DNA of 64,000 nucleotides from Paenibacillus sp. BK033 (GTDB lineage Bacteria > Bacillota > Bacilli > Paenibacillales > Paenibacillaceae), in assembly GCF_004345425.1 (NCBI RefSeq), contig NZ_SLVP01000004.1, forward strand, positions 62,001 through 126,000, written 5' to 3'. Shown here in pieces: positions 41,518 through 50,020 of this stretch. Position 1 is the first letter of the stretch. Each line of letters begins with the position of its first letter. The notes below the pieces were generated by a model that was not told the DNA's origin, searched no databases, and saw nothing but the letters and a program-made list of their open reading frames with translations. The translations under genes were made by a program, and so were the position numbers.

Positions 41518-42225
41518 ATGAATCTAGAAGAGGTCATGCAGGAGCTTGAAGGGCTTGGCAAGGAAAGAACCAAGAAGATTTATATGGGGAACGGCGCGCA
41601 CGAACCGTTGTTTGGCGTGGCGACAGGCGAGATGAAGCCTATTTTCCGCAAAATCAAACATAATCAGGCGCTGGCCGATCAGCTGTACGCAACGGGCAAT
41701 TACGATGCAATGTACTTCGCCGGGATCATTGCCGATCCGAAGGCGATGACGGAGGCCGATTTCGAACGGTGGATCGACGGCGCCTATTTCTATATGATCT
41801 CCGACTATGTGGTCGCGGTCACCTTATCCGAGACGGATATCGCCCAAAAGGTGTCGGATAAATGGATTGCAAGCGGCGAAGAGCTGAAGATGTCGGCGGG
41901 CTGGAGCTGCTACTGCTGGCTGCTTGGCAATCGCAAGGACAGCGAGTTCTCCGAAGACAAAATCGCCGGTATGCTGGAGCTGGTCAAAAATACGATCCAC
42001 GGTGCTCCCGAGCGGACGAAATATTCGATGAACAATTTCCTGTACACGGTGGCGATATCCTACAAGCCGCTTCATGATAAGGCGGTTGAGATTGCGAATG
42101 AAGTAGGTCCCGTAGAGGTCGGCCAAGGGACGAAAAAAAGCAAGCTCATCAACGCTACCGTCAACATTGAGAAGTTTTTGGGAAGAGGGCAGGTTGGCTT
42201 CAAACGCAAGTATGTAAGATGTTAG
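41518..42225 (+). CDS. DNA alkylation repair protein (AlkD-like HEAT-type)
   Basis: The protein has 235 residues from ATG 41518, with AAAGGAAG ahead; GTG 41509 is too close to that site. It is all-helical, with repeated short helices as in the AlkC/AlkD HEAT-like DNA glycosylases (GVATGEMKPIFRKIKHNQAL, AGIIADPKAMTEADFERWID, then AGWSCYCWLLG). These remove alkylated bases from DNA. It is a single gene, divergent from the PRISE reductase. Confidence 0.82.
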   Translation: MNLEEVMQELEGLGKERTKKIYMGNGAHEPLFGVATGEMKPIFRKIKHNQALADQLYATGNYDAMYFAGIIADPKAMTEADFERWIDGAYFYMISDYVVAVTLSETDIAQKVSDKWIASGEELKMSAGWSCYCWLLGNRKDSEFSEDKIAGMLELVKNTIHGAPERTKYSMNNFLYTVAISYKPLHDKAVEIANEVGPVEVGQGTKKSKLINATVNIEKFLGRGQVGFKRKYVRC

Positions 42226-42267
42226 GCTGAGCTTTAGGGGGTATGGAAATGAGTGAAGACAATATCC

Positions 42268-42390
42268 ATGAAACCCAGCCGCAAAGAGAGCAGATTCATC
42301 CTCAGTATGTTGACGAGCAGCTTTATCCGCTTCAAAACGGCTTCGGTCATTATTGCCGCTTCGGTGATACTGGTCGATCTCTTTCGTTAA
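42268..42390 (+). CDS. Possible 40-residue small membrane protein
   Basis: A short frame from ATG 42268 to TAA 42388-42390 ends 9 bases before a good terminator. It is basic at the N-terminus (MKPSRKESRF) and hydrophobic at the end (SVIIAASVILVDLF), so it reads like a one-pass membrane peptide. The ribosome site is weak; a better one (AGGGGG at 42236-42241) serves ATG 42249 in another frame, and a frameshift between the two would give a slightly longer product. This is uncertain. Confidence 0.35.
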   Translation: MKPSRKESRFILSMLTSSFIRFKTASVIIAASVILVDLFR

Positions 42391-42399
42391 ATAGTGATA

Positions 42400-42428
42400 A
42401 AGGCATCCGGATTCCGGGTGCCTTTTTT
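42400..42428 (+). terminator. Rho-independent terminator
   Basis: AAGGCATCCGG and CCGGGTGCCTT flank a short ATT loop and end in TTTTTT. It ends the AlkD-like transcript or that of the small ORF. Confidence 0.88.
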
Positions 42429-42504
42429 ACTGAGGTAAATTGGATTATATTCTCCCCCTTGCGGATACTAGTTCACGGAACTTATGGACATAAGGAGGAA
42501 GAAC

Positions 42505-43119
42505 ATGATCAAGTTTTGGCTTTCCAGCATCTTGTTAATACTCATTCTGCTTCAAGCGTGCCCCGCTGAGGCTATGCCCGCGGATCCCGCCTTGCTGAAG
42601 TCTCTTCAACAAGGCGGCTATATCCTATATGTCAGGCACGGAGACGCAACCGTTGGCACGGACTCGCCAAGCGTCAACCTCGACGACTGCTCAACCCAAA
42701 GAAATCTATCGGAAGCCGGCAGAAGCCAGGCTATAAGCTATGGAAATGCCCTTCGCCAATGGCATATCCCCGTTCAGATGCCGGTTGCTGCAAGCCCGTT
42801 CTGCCGAACGAAGGAGACCGCTGAACTCGCTTTTGGAGCTGGTAATGTCCGTACGGATTCGTTCTGGGTTCAGATCTATCGATTAAGCGGTTCCGCCCCT
42901 CCTGCCCAGCAGGAAGCTGTTCTGCAAGCATTATCATCCCAATTAGAGATCCCCCCTGCTCCGGGGACTAACAAGGCTATCGTTGCCCACAGCTTCCCGC
43001 CCGGCATTGGATTAGGGGAGATTAAATCATTAGGAACGGTTGTGATTAAGCCAAAAGGCCAAGGCAATGGTTACGACATTGCGGGGCGCTTTGATTTGGA
43101 TGAGCGGAACTCGCCTTAG
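42505..43119 (+). CDS. Exported histidine phosphatase-family protein
   Basis: The protein has 204 residues from ATG 42505, AAGGAGG 7 bases ahead. The N-terminal 27 residues form a signal peptide (WLSSILLILILLQACPAEA), so it is secreted or anchored. The catalytic motif is YVRHGDAT, where His takes the phosphate, followed by SPFCRTKETAELAFG and a second His in VAHSFPPG. The substrate is unknown. Its stop codon overlaps the end of the cut cupin gene on the other strand. Confidence 0.87.
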   Translation: MIKFWLSSILLILILLQACPAEAMPADPALLKSLQQGGYILYVRHGDATVGTDSPSVNLDDCSTQRNLSEAGRSQAISYGNALRQWHIPVQMPVAASPFCRTKETAELAFGAGNVRTDSFWVQIYRLSGSAPPAQQEAVLQALSSQLEIPPAPGTNKAIVAHSFPPGIGLGEIKSLGTVVIKPKGQGNGYDIAGRFDLDERNSP

Positions 43120-43277
43120 CCGTGTTCCGCCGGTCTGATTTCCTGAACTGTCCAAAGGGCAGTTCGGTAATTCCTGTTTTGCTCGGCTGCTTCCTCCAGG
43201 TTCACGACAAGCGGGCCTGCTCCGTAGTCCTTCAGAGCAAGGTCCCAGCCGCCTACTGAAAGGGGATGAAGCTTCAT
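43116..43277 (-). pseudogene. Truncated cupin-type gene, 53 codons left
   Basis: A minus-strand frame starts with ATG 43277, overlaps the hydrolase stop by 4 bp (ATGA) and ends at TAA 43116-43118. The segments GWDLALKDYGAGPLVVNL and EQNRNYRTALWT match, by eye, the N-terminal lead of small Bacillota cupins, which normally continue for about 60-90 more residues through the His-rich beta barrel. Here the frame runs into VQEIRPAEHG and stops, so the metal-binding part is gone. The cut point coincides with the end of the phosphatase gene. It may be a deletion scar or a short expressed remnant. Confidence 0.6.
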
Positions 43278-44020
43278 TGAGCTTCACGGATACAGTCCCG
43301 AATAGCTTGAATGACGAGGTCCGGTTCCGTGAATTGCGGGAAGTGTCCGCTGCGCGCTGCAAGGAGCTGTTTGCCATGCGGGCTTAATTGAACGAGCTGC
43401 CGCTGATTGTTCATTCGAATCTCGTAGGCGCGCTCCGGCATCATCGGGGGTCTGCTGGCTCCGGAAATGACAAGAAGCGGCTTGTGCGGGAACGGACCGG
43501 CCTGCTCGATTTGTCTGGCTGTCTCCTTAACAAAATGAACCTCGCCCCACTTCTTTGCTGGGGAAATAGCGTCAAGGCTGCCTAACACGCGGTTCATATA
43601 ACGGATAATGGCCGGCTGGGTATCGTTAATAGCCAGATCCAGCGGATGGCTTGATTCGAGCAGGACAACCCCGGCAATGAGGTCGGGGAAGAGGCGTGCA
43701 AATAAGTTGGCGTACAAACCGCCAAGGGAATGGCCAACGATTAAATAGGGAGGCGGTACCTTGAGTCCGTCGATCAGCTGCTTCAAAGCCGCAGCGATGG
43801 CTGCTCCATGCTGGGGGCCGGTCGGCTTGTCGCTTTTTCCCACTCCCAAACGGTTATAGGCGAGAATCGTGAATTCTTCAGCAAGCTTATGATAAATTTT
43901 ATGCCAGCCTTCAATTGGGCCGCTTCCCCCATTAAGGAGGATAATAGCGGGCAATGACGTTTCTTTTACGGATAACGCGTATTCCAGGGCGCCGAGTTTC
44001 TTTTTTGCGATTGGTTTCAT
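43274..44020 (-). CDS. Alpha/beta hydrolase
   Basis: The protein has 248 residues. The oxyanion region is ILLNGGSGP, the nucleophile Ser is in VGHSLGG at about residues 95-101 and the last His is in SGHFPQFTEPD. No signal peptide is present, so it is cytosolic. It is an esterase or lipase-like enzyme of unknown substrate. The 4-bp overlap with the cupin remnant shows the two were once one operon. Confidence 0.88.
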   Translation of the reverse strand: MKPIAKKKLGALEYALSVKETSLPAIILLNGGSGPIEGWHKIYHKLAEEFTILAYNRLGVGKSDKPTGPQHGAAIAAALKQLIDGLKVPPPYLIVGHSLGGLYANLFARLFPDLIAGVVLLESSHPLDLAINDTQPAIIRYMNRVLGSLDAISPAKKWGEVHFVKETARQIEQAGPFPHKPLLVISGASRPPMMPERAYEIRMNNQRQLVQLSPHGKQLLAARSGHFPQFTEPDLVIQAIRDCIREAQ

Positions 44021-44197
44021 CCTTTACCTCCGTCATGTGTCATCTACCTTTGCTGATACGAGTTTTTAACCCATTCGTTTCCAATTCTTTCTTCTTGAGA
44101 AAAAAGTGAACTCCTTTGAGCATTTCTTACGTATATGCATTAACGGACAAGAGAAAATTACTTTTACCGATTATGTTCGAAGAGAGGGGAATCCACG

Positions 44198-44968
44198 TTG
44201 GAATCGATTTGGCTGGAATATGCGTGGGCATTGCTAATCCTGATAGGATTGGAGGGCTTGTTATCCGCCGATAACGCACTGGTGCTTGCGGTAATAGCCA
44301 AGAATTTACCGGACGATCAGAAGAAAAGAGCGATTAACTACGGAATTATTATGGCATTTGTTTTCCGTTTTGGCGCTCTATTCGCAATCTCTTTTATTGC
44401 GAATGTCTGGCAGGTACAAGCGATTGGCGCAGCCTATCTGCTATACCTGGGTTTAAAGCACATTATTCAAGCGCGGTTCGGCAAAAAGAACGAGGATGTT
44501 CATAAGGATGAGAAGCAAAAGGCGGGTTCGGGCTTCTGGCCTACGGTAAGCAAAATCGCTATAGCGGATCTGGCGTTTGCCATCGACTCCATTCTGGCTG
44601 CGGTAGCTCTTGCGCTTGGTTTGCCGGATTCTCCGTTTGGCGAGTTTGGCGGTATGGACGGAGGCAAATTCGCTGTCGTCTTGCTTGGCGGTATTGCCGG
44701 CCTTATCTTAATCAAATTCGCGGCTACCTGGTTTGTGAAGCTGCTTGCCGACCGCCCGGCACTCGAGACTACGGCGTATGCCATCGTAGCTTGGGTTGGG
44801 GTCAAGCTGGCCGTCATTACGCTGGCCCATGAGGACATCGGCGTCCTGGATCATGATTTCCCTCATAGCACGGGTTGGACGATTGTGTTTTATGGCGTGT
44901 TGGTCGCCATTGCGCTTCTTGGCTGGTTTGCTCCAGGGAAGAAAACACAGAAGGCGGAAGCCTCTTAA
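44198..44968 (+). CDS. TerC-family integral membrane protein
   Basis: The protein has 256 residues from TTG 44198, AGAGGGG 8 bases ahead. There are about seven to eight membrane helices, with two conserved acidic motifs, GLLSADNALVLAV near residue 22 and ADLAFAIDSILAAV near residue 124, that mark the TerC/Alx/YkoY group. Members take part in manganese export or metal loading of secreted proteins. The manganese riboswitch often found ahead of this family was looked for in the 177-bp leader and not seen. Confidence 0.9.
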   Translation: MESIWLEYAWALLILIGLEGLLSADNALVLAVIAKNLPDDQKKRAINYGIIMAFVFRFGALFAISFIANVWQVQAIGAAYLLYLGLKHIIQARFGKKNEDVHKDEKQKAGSGFWPTVSKIAIADLAFAIDSILAAVALALGLPDSPFGEFGGMDGGKFAVVLLGGIAGLILIKFAATWFVKLLADRPALETTAYAIVAWVGVKLAVITLAHEDIGVLDHDFPHSTGWTIVFYGVLVAIALLGWFAPGKKTQKAEAS

Positions 44969-45059
44969 GCGGGATGTGACCCTAAGTTTCGTAAAATGCC
45001 TTCTATTAAGGTAATATAGAAGGTATTGTTCGAAGTACAGAAAGCAGGGTTAAGAATAG

Positions 45060-46616
45060 ATGACGATTTCAAATACGCAGCGCTACCGCTTTAGCGAAGC
45101 GCCAATATGGGAAATAAACAGGCAATATTACGAAGAAGAAGGCTTGAGGGCCTGGAACAACGACCAGGTTCCTCAATACATTACGAGCAATCCGATGATC
45201 GCGGCGGCTTATGCCGAGATGCTGTTCGGATTTCTTCAGGACAGGGCTAATCGGGGTCATAACCTGGAGCCTGTTCAGATCTTGGAGCTTGGAGCAGGGG
45301 CGGGCCGGTTTGCCTTCCATGTGCTGCATGAGTTAGGTCGGTTAATAGACTACGCGGGAATCGCGGTTCCGCCGTTCCGGTATATCATGACGGACCTTGC
45401 GGCGAACAATGTGGAGGCATGGCGGAAGCACCCTGCTCTTCAGTCTTTTATCGAGCGGGGAATGCTCGACTTTGCCCGTTTCGATGCTGTTCAGGACAAG
45501 GAAGTCGTGCTGACGGTATCCGGAGAAACCATCCGGGAGGGGGATTTGCGGCAGCCTCTCGTCATTGTGGCGAACTATTTCTTTGACAGTATTCAGCAGG
45601 AGCTGCTCTATGTGGGAGAAGGCCGGATTTACGAGGCTGACGTACTGGTAGAGTACCCCAAAGACAAGGATTCGCTGAAGCCTTCGGAGCTGCTGGCGCA
45701 AATCGCTTTGAGCTATGAGCTGCGGCGCGCGCCGCAGTACGAGGATGCGTCATATCCGTACCGTGACGTCATCGCCGTTTATCAGGAGCAGCTGGAGGAC
45801 TCGCATATTTTGTTCCCTGAGGCTGCACTGGCTTGCCTGGACCGGCTGAATCGGCTGTCGCAGGCGGGAACCGTCCTGATTACGGCGGATAAAGGGGATC
45901 ACCTGCTCGAGAACTGGAAGTTTGCCGAGCCGCCGGAGCTTGTCTTTCATGGCAGCTTTTCACTGACGGCCAACTATCATGCCATCGGGGAAGGGTTGGA
46001 ACGTAGCGGCGCCCTGGTTATGTTCCCTTCCCATCACTATGAGAATATCAATATCGGCTGTATGCTCCGGGTGAATTCACCGCAGGATTACCACCAGACA
46101 AGGCTGGCGTACCGGAGGTGCGTGGAGCGTTTCGGACCGGATGACTTTTACAGTCTGAAGTGGTGGATGGACCGTCATATCGACGACATGGAGCTCAGGC
46201 AAATCTTGAGTTTCTGGCGACTTGGCGGATACGACGCGGAATTCTTTATCCAGAGCACGAAGCAGATTTCGAGTCTGCTGCCGGATGCCCTGGATGAGGA
46301 AAAGGAGGATATTCTGCTCGGAATCGAACGGATGTGGTCGTCGTATTACGTGATGGAGCAGAAGTACGATCTGGCGCTTGAAGCGGGTCTCGTGCTGTTC
46401 GAAATGGACATGTATGCCGAGTCCAAGCGGTTCCTGGAGATTTCCGTGGAGGAAGACGAAGAGGAGATTGTATCTACCGTCTTTTATTGTCTGGCAATAT
46501 GCTGTTTCGAGCTGGAGCTGGAAGAACAGGCTTTGCATTACCTAGGGGAGCTGCTGAGGCTCGAACCTAACCATGAGGAAGCAAGGGCTTTGATGAAAAA
46601 TTTTGAGCTCGCATAA
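45060..46616 (+). CDS. SAM-dependent methyltransferase with C-terminal helical-repeat half
   Basis: The protein has 518 residues; the ribosome site is weak (AGGGTTAAG). The first half carries a class I methyltransferase motif ILELGAGAGRFAFHVL at about 74-89, an acidic loop MTDLAANNV and VIVANYFFDSI. This looks like the MidA-like group of protein arginine methyltransferases. From about residue 365 to the end there are helix pairs that resemble TPR units (YDLALEAGLVLFEMDMYAES, EEQALHYLGELLRLEPNHEE). The repeat half could bind a protein partner. The target is unknown. Confidence 0.8.
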   Translation: MTISNTQRYRFSEAPIWEINRQYYEEEGLRAWNNDQVPQYITSNPMIAAAYAEMLFGFLQDRANRGHNLEPVQILELGAGAGRFAFHVLHELGRLIDYAGIAVPPFRYIMTDLAANNVEAWRKHPALQSFIERGMLDFARFDAVQDKEVVLTVSGETIREGDLRQPLVIVANYFFDSIQQELLYVGEGRIYEADVLVEYPKDKDSLKPSELLAQIALSYELRRAPQYEDASYPYRDVIAVYQEQLEDSHILFPEAALACLDRLNRLSQAGTVLITADKGDHLLENWKFAEPPELVFHGSFSLTANYHAIGEGLERSGALVMFPSHHYENINIGCMLRVNSPQDYHQTRLAYRRCVERFGPDDFYSLKWWMDRHIDDMELRQILSFWRLGGYDAEFFIQSTKQISSLLPDALDEEKEDILLGIERMWSSYYVMEQKYDLALEAGLVLFEMDMYAESKRFLEISVEEDEEEIVSTVFYCLAICCFELELEEQALHYLGELLRLEPNHEEARALMKNFELA

Positions 46617-46722
46617 AAACCTCTTGAACCTTACGTAACGTCATCTATTATGCTTAGGCTACCGGTAAACAGTTAGCGCTAATATTTGAGGGATGAATAT
46701 ACGGAAGGTGGAGTGGATTGTT

Positions 46723-47163
46723 ATGGCTGCTATTCTTGGCGAGAATGAGATTGTTTCGACGCGCGAGTTCGATTTTGCCCGTGAGCGGGTGTTTGAAGCA
46801 TGGGTGAATCCGGAGCTGCTCAAGCGCTGGTGGGGGCCTAACGGCTTTACGAATACGTTCCATGAATGCGAGATCAAGCCGGTCGGCAATTGGCGGTTTA
46901 CGATGCATGGCCCAAATGGCGTGGACTACGAGAATCATAACGTCTTCGAGGAAATTGTACCCTTGGAGCGGATTGTTCTTAGGCATACGTCCAATCCCGA
47001 GTTCCAGCTGACGGCTATATTCGAGGATCTGGACGGCCGTTCGAGACTGACGTTCCGTCAGCTGTTCAAGGACAAAAAGACGTTTGAGGCGGTTAAGGCT
47101 TACGCGGTCGATGGCAATGAGCAAAACTTAGATCGGTTAAGCCTTGTTTTGCTGGAAGGATGA
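46723..47163 (+). CDS. AHSA1/SRPBCC-domain protein
   Basis: The protein has 146 residues from ATG 46723 (GGTGGAG 9 bases ahead); ATG 46693 would add ten residues. The pattern REFDFARERVFEAWVNPELLKRWWGP and the late LTFRQLF are those of Aha1-type START-like proteins. They bind hydrophobic ligands. The gene is single and ended by a terminator. Confidence 0.9.
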   Translation: MAAILGENEIVSTREFDFARERVFEAWVNPELLKRWWGPNGFTNTFHECEIKPVGNWRFTMHGPNGVDYENHNVFEEIVPLERIVLRHTSNPEFQLTAIFEDLDGRSRLTFRQLFKDKKTFEAVKAYAVDGNEQNLDRLSLVLLEG

Positions 47164-47166
47164 ACG

Positions 47167-47207
47167 GAAACCCGGCGCTTCGGGAGAAGCACGGGTTTCT
47201 TTTTTTG
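47167..47207 (+). terminator. Rho-independent terminator
   Basis: GAAACCCG (47167-47174) pairs with CGGGTTTC (47192-47199) and an inner CGCTTC/GAAGC stem is possible. TTTTTTTT follows. Confidence 0.88.
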
Positions 47208-47315
47208 TTAAATTCCGCCTAAGGACGGCGAAGCCGTTCCGCTTTGCCATCCAGGCATTACAACGTATAATGAGAGACAAGTAGATTTCAGATGAAACGT
47301 GAGAGGATGGTTGTC

Positions 47316-48146
47316 ATGTCAGTCGGAATTTTAGCTCATTTGCTTGGAACCTTGCCTTATAAGGAATTGGCGGCCAAGATTGCCGCGAACGGATTTCCGT
47401 ATGTTCAATTAGCGCTGGCGAAAGCGTTCTCCGATGTGGACTCGCGGCTTGGCAAGCTAAGCCCGGGGCTGGCCCAGGAGGTGGGCGGCGCCTTCGCGGA
47501 GAAAGGCGTCCGTATCGCCGTGCTTGGCTGTTACGCGAGTCTGGTCGATCTCGATGACGAGGTATACCGCCATAATGTAGACCGCTTCAAGGAGCATCTG
47601 CGGAATGCGCGGCATTTCGGAGCGCCGATTGTGGCGACCGAGGTAGGCGGAGTAACGGATCCGGAGCGCCGCGGCGAGCATATGGACCGGTTAAACCGCG
47701 CGCTTGAGGAGCTTGTTGAAGAGGCGGAGCGCTGGGGCGTAACGATTGGGCTGGAGGCGGCCCAAGGACATATGATCGATACGGCTGAAACATTGGCCGA
47801 GACGATTGAACGTTTTCCATCCTCTTGCGTTGGCGTTGTCATGGACCCTTGCAATTTGATGAATCCGGCCCGATTCGAGAATCAGGACCATACGGTCCGC
47901 GAAGCCTTCCGCCTGCTTGGCCCGCGTATTGTCAGCGCGCATGTGAAGGATTTGAACCGCGCGGCGGACGGTGCATTAATAGAGACCGCAGCCGGTCTTG
48001 GCGAGCTGAACTATCCGTTATTCTTCGAGCTGCTGGAGCAGCACAAGCCGTATGGATTTGCCACAATGGAAGCGGTAAACGAGTCGAATATAGCGGAAGC
48101 CGCAAGGTTTGTACGGGAAGGCCGGCTGGCTGCTAGACAGCGTTAA
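47316..48146 (+). CDS. Sugar phosphate isomerase/epimerase (xylose isomerase-like TIM barrel)
   Basis: The protein has 276 residues from ATG 47316, GAGAGGA 8 bases ahead. It shows the AP endonuclease 2-type TIM barrel order: GFPYVQLALAKAF, VLGCYASL, ATEVGG, a metal-binding Glu in VTIGLEAAQGH, Asp in VVMDPCNL, His in SAHVKDL and the last Glu in ATMEAVNES. The reaction is unknown; relatives isomerise sugars or inosose. No sugar genes are adjacent. Confidence 0.87.
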   Translation: MSVGILAHLLGTLPYKELAAKIAANGFPYVQLALAKAFSDVDSRLGKLSPGLAQEVGGAFAEKGVRIAVLGCYASLVDLDDEVYRHNVDRFKEHLRNARHFGAPIVATEVGGVTDPERRGEHMDRLNRALEELVEEAERWGVTIGLEAAQGHMIDTAETLAETIERFPSSCVGVVMDPCNLMNPARFENQDHTVREAFRLLGPRIVSAHVKDLNRAADGALIETAAGLGELNYPLFFELLEQHKPYGFATMEAVNESNIAEAARFVREGRLAARQR

Positions 48147-48161
48147 AAATCAGATTAGAGG

Positions 48162-48190
48162 AACACTCCCTTTGCCGGGAGTGTTTTTTT
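48162..48190. terminator. Terminator between convergent genes
   Basis: AACACTCCC (48162-48170) and GGGAGTGTT (48177-48185) flank a short loop and end in seven T. The T run reaches the stop codon of the convergent TetR gene. Confidence 0.9.
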
Positions 48191-48767
48191 ATTCCATAAC
48201 AGGCGAGAGGCTTGCCGCTGCCACGACCAATACATCCTGCACCATCGCATCCTTTTGTCGTTTTTGAGGGCTGCGGCTCCACTGTACGGCGGATCCGAAG
48301 ATTCCCCAGCTGACAAGAAGCGCGGTAGTCTCCACGATTGTCTGCGGGGCAGAGGAGTCTTCTTTTTTCAGCCAATCGAGGAGCAGCCGGTTTAGCTCTT
48401 TTTGCATGGCAACCTCGAACAGCGGCTCAAATTGACTGTCCGCGGGGGTCATATATTGCCGGGTACGGGAAAGGAAGTCAAATACGGATGCAATAAGGGC
48501 TTTTAAGCTTAGCATGTCGGATAGAGCGCCGTTTGGCAGCTCGTTCTCCAGCTTTTTCTGGAATTTTTCCCTCATCCAGCTTTCGAGGAACGCGTACTTA
48601 TCTTCGAAATGGGCGTAAAAGGTGGCACGGTTTACCGTAGCCCGCGTTGCAATATCCTGTACGGATATGGAGTAGATATTTTTCTTTTCCTCGAGAATTT
48701 GCATAAAAGACTGCATTAGAAGCTGACGCGTCCGTTTGACGCGAGGATCGTTCACGTTGACAGGCAT
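48189..48767 (-). CDS. TetR-family regulator
   Basis: The protein has 192 residues from ATG 48767 with AAGGAGGG about 10 bases ahead; the frame runs upstream without a site. The HTH reads YSISVQDIATRATVNRATFY with AHFEDKYAFL, a subgroup with a long C-terminal helical domain (TetR_C, YxiE/DhaS-like). It is divergent from the NAD(P)-binding protein at 48960 and the operator at 48900-48927 lies between. Confidence 0.9.
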   Translation of the reverse strand: MPVNVNDPRVKRTRQLLMQSFMQILEEKKNIYSISVQDIATRATVNRATFYAHFEDKYAFLESWMREKFQKKLENELPNGALSDMLSLKALIASVFDFLSRTRQYMTPADSQFEPLFEVAMQKELNRLLLDWLKKEDSSAPQTIVETTALLVSWGIFGSAVQWSRSPQKRQKDAMVQDVLVVAAASLSPVME

Positions 48768-48899
48768 CTTGCGTTTCCCTCCTTCATTAGGGGTAAACCA
48801 ACAAAAACAGCTCCGTGTTGCGTAAGCAACCAAAAGGCTTCATTGCTGATTGTTAGGGCTGCCCGGACCGCCTAATATAATGATTACATGTAGTATACA

Positions 48900-48927
48900 C
48901 AACGATGTTATTTAAACAACATTGTTG
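48900..48927. promoter_or_regulatory. TetR-type operator candidate
   Basis: CAACGATGTT (48900-48909) and AACATTGTTG (48918-48927) form an inverted repeat with one mismatch and an 8-base spacer. TATACA just upstream (48894-48899) may be the -10 of the divergent gene. Confidence 0.65.
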
Positions 48928-48959
48928 CATTGAATTTTATGGGACGGAGGATGTTTATT

Positions 48960-49826
48960 ATGATTATCGTTACGGGAGCAAGCGGCCAGCTTGGCCGAAT
49001 GGTGGTAAATCAGCTGCTTGAGCGTGTTCCGGCCGGGCAGATTGGCGTTAGTGTCCGGGATATAGACAAAGTGAAGGAGCTTCAAGAACGGGGGGTCCGC
49101 GTCCGCAAGGGGGATTATAACGACGCGGAGAGTCTCGCCCATGCTTTTGAAGGGGCATCCCAGGTGCTTATCGTTTCCTCCAACAGTCTCGGGGAGAAGG
49201 CATTCCTGCATCATCGAACGGCCATAGAGGCTGCCCGAAAATCCGGCGTTCAACGTATTCACTATACGAGCCAGATGGGATCCTCAAAAGCCTCTTATTT
49301 CCCTCCCATGGTCGACCATGCGGCTACGGAGGAGCTGCTGAAAGCTTCGGGTACGGCCTTTACCTCGCTGCGCAACGGCTTTTATGCGGGCTCGGCGCTT
49401 ATGATGCTCGGAGATGCCGTTCAGACGGGGATACTGGCGGCACCGGAAGACGGGCCGGTAGCTTGGACGGCTCATTCCGACCTGGCCGAAGCTGCGGCTA
49501 TCGCGATGACCGAGGAAGCCCTGGAGGGGGTTACCCCGGTCCTTACAGCTTCGGAAACCGTCGACCTCGCCGGTATTGCAGCGCTGGCCTCGGAATTAAC
49601 CGGCCGTCCGATTAAGCGGGTTGTCATATCCGATGAGGAGTATAGAACAGGACTTATTGCGCGTGGACTTCCCGAAGAGCGAGCGGATATGTTCGTTGGG
49701 CTCTTCCGGGCAAGCCGAAACGGCGAATTCGCGCGTACGGACGATACGCTGGGCCGACTGCTTGGCAGGGAGCCTGTTGGCATGAAGGAAGTTCTAAGCA
49801 CTTCGCTTGCAGGCCGCTCTTTATAG
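48960..49826 (+). CDS. NAD(P)H-binding protein of the NmrA/quinone reductase 2-like type
   Basis: The protein has 288 residues from ATG 48960, with GGAGG 9 bases ahead. It opens with IIVTGASGQLGRMVV, has SVRDIDKVKEL where NADP is chosen and YTSQMGSS in place of a YxxxK centre, the features of QorB/NmrA-type atypical SDRs. In bacteria these reduce quinones or sense NADP. It is paired with a divergent TetR regulator. Confidence 0.88.
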   Translation: MIIVTGASGQLGRMVVNQLLERVPAGQIGVSVRDIDKVKELQERGVRVRKGDYNDAESLAHAFEGASQVLIVSSNSLGEKAFLHHRTAIEAARKSGVQRIHYTSQMGSSKASYFPPMVDHAATEELLKASGTAFTSLRNGFYAGSALMMLGDAVQTGILAAPEDGPVAWTAHSDLAEAAAIAMTEEALEGVTPVLTASETVDLAGIAALASELTGRPIKRVVISDEEYRTGLIARGLPEERADMFVGLFRASRNGEFARTDDTLGRLLGREPVGMKEVLSTSLAGRSL

Positions 49827-49836
49827 TTCATTTTAT

Positions 49837-49887
49837 AAAAAGGCACATTCTTTAACCTGTTCCGCAGGCAGGAGGAATGTGCCTTTT
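49837..49887 (+). terminator. Rho-independent terminator
   Basis: AAAAAGGCACATTC and GAATGTGCCTTTTT are perfect 14-base complements with a 24-base loop that has its own CCTG/CAGG stem. Confidence 0.88.
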
Positions 49888-50020
49888 TGGCGTTTGGGCT
49901 ATTTTACTAACCGAATAATTGCATTCACTTCACGTTCTCATTGCGTCTATAAAAAAAATATCGCATGAATGAAAAATAATTGGGCACTCAGTTGTATTAC
50001 AAGTGAAAGGAGGTGCTGAG

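Noticed and set aside
42243..42569. 108-codon frame with a good ribosome site
   Set aside because: It reads through a strong terminator (42400-42428) and into the signal peptide region of the phosphatase in another frame. Only its first part could be real, by frameshift into the 40-residue ORF.
44021..44197. Manganese (yybP-ykoY) riboswitch ahead of the TerC-family gene
   Set aside because: This family often has one, but the conserved loop bases and stem order could not be found in the 177-bp leader.
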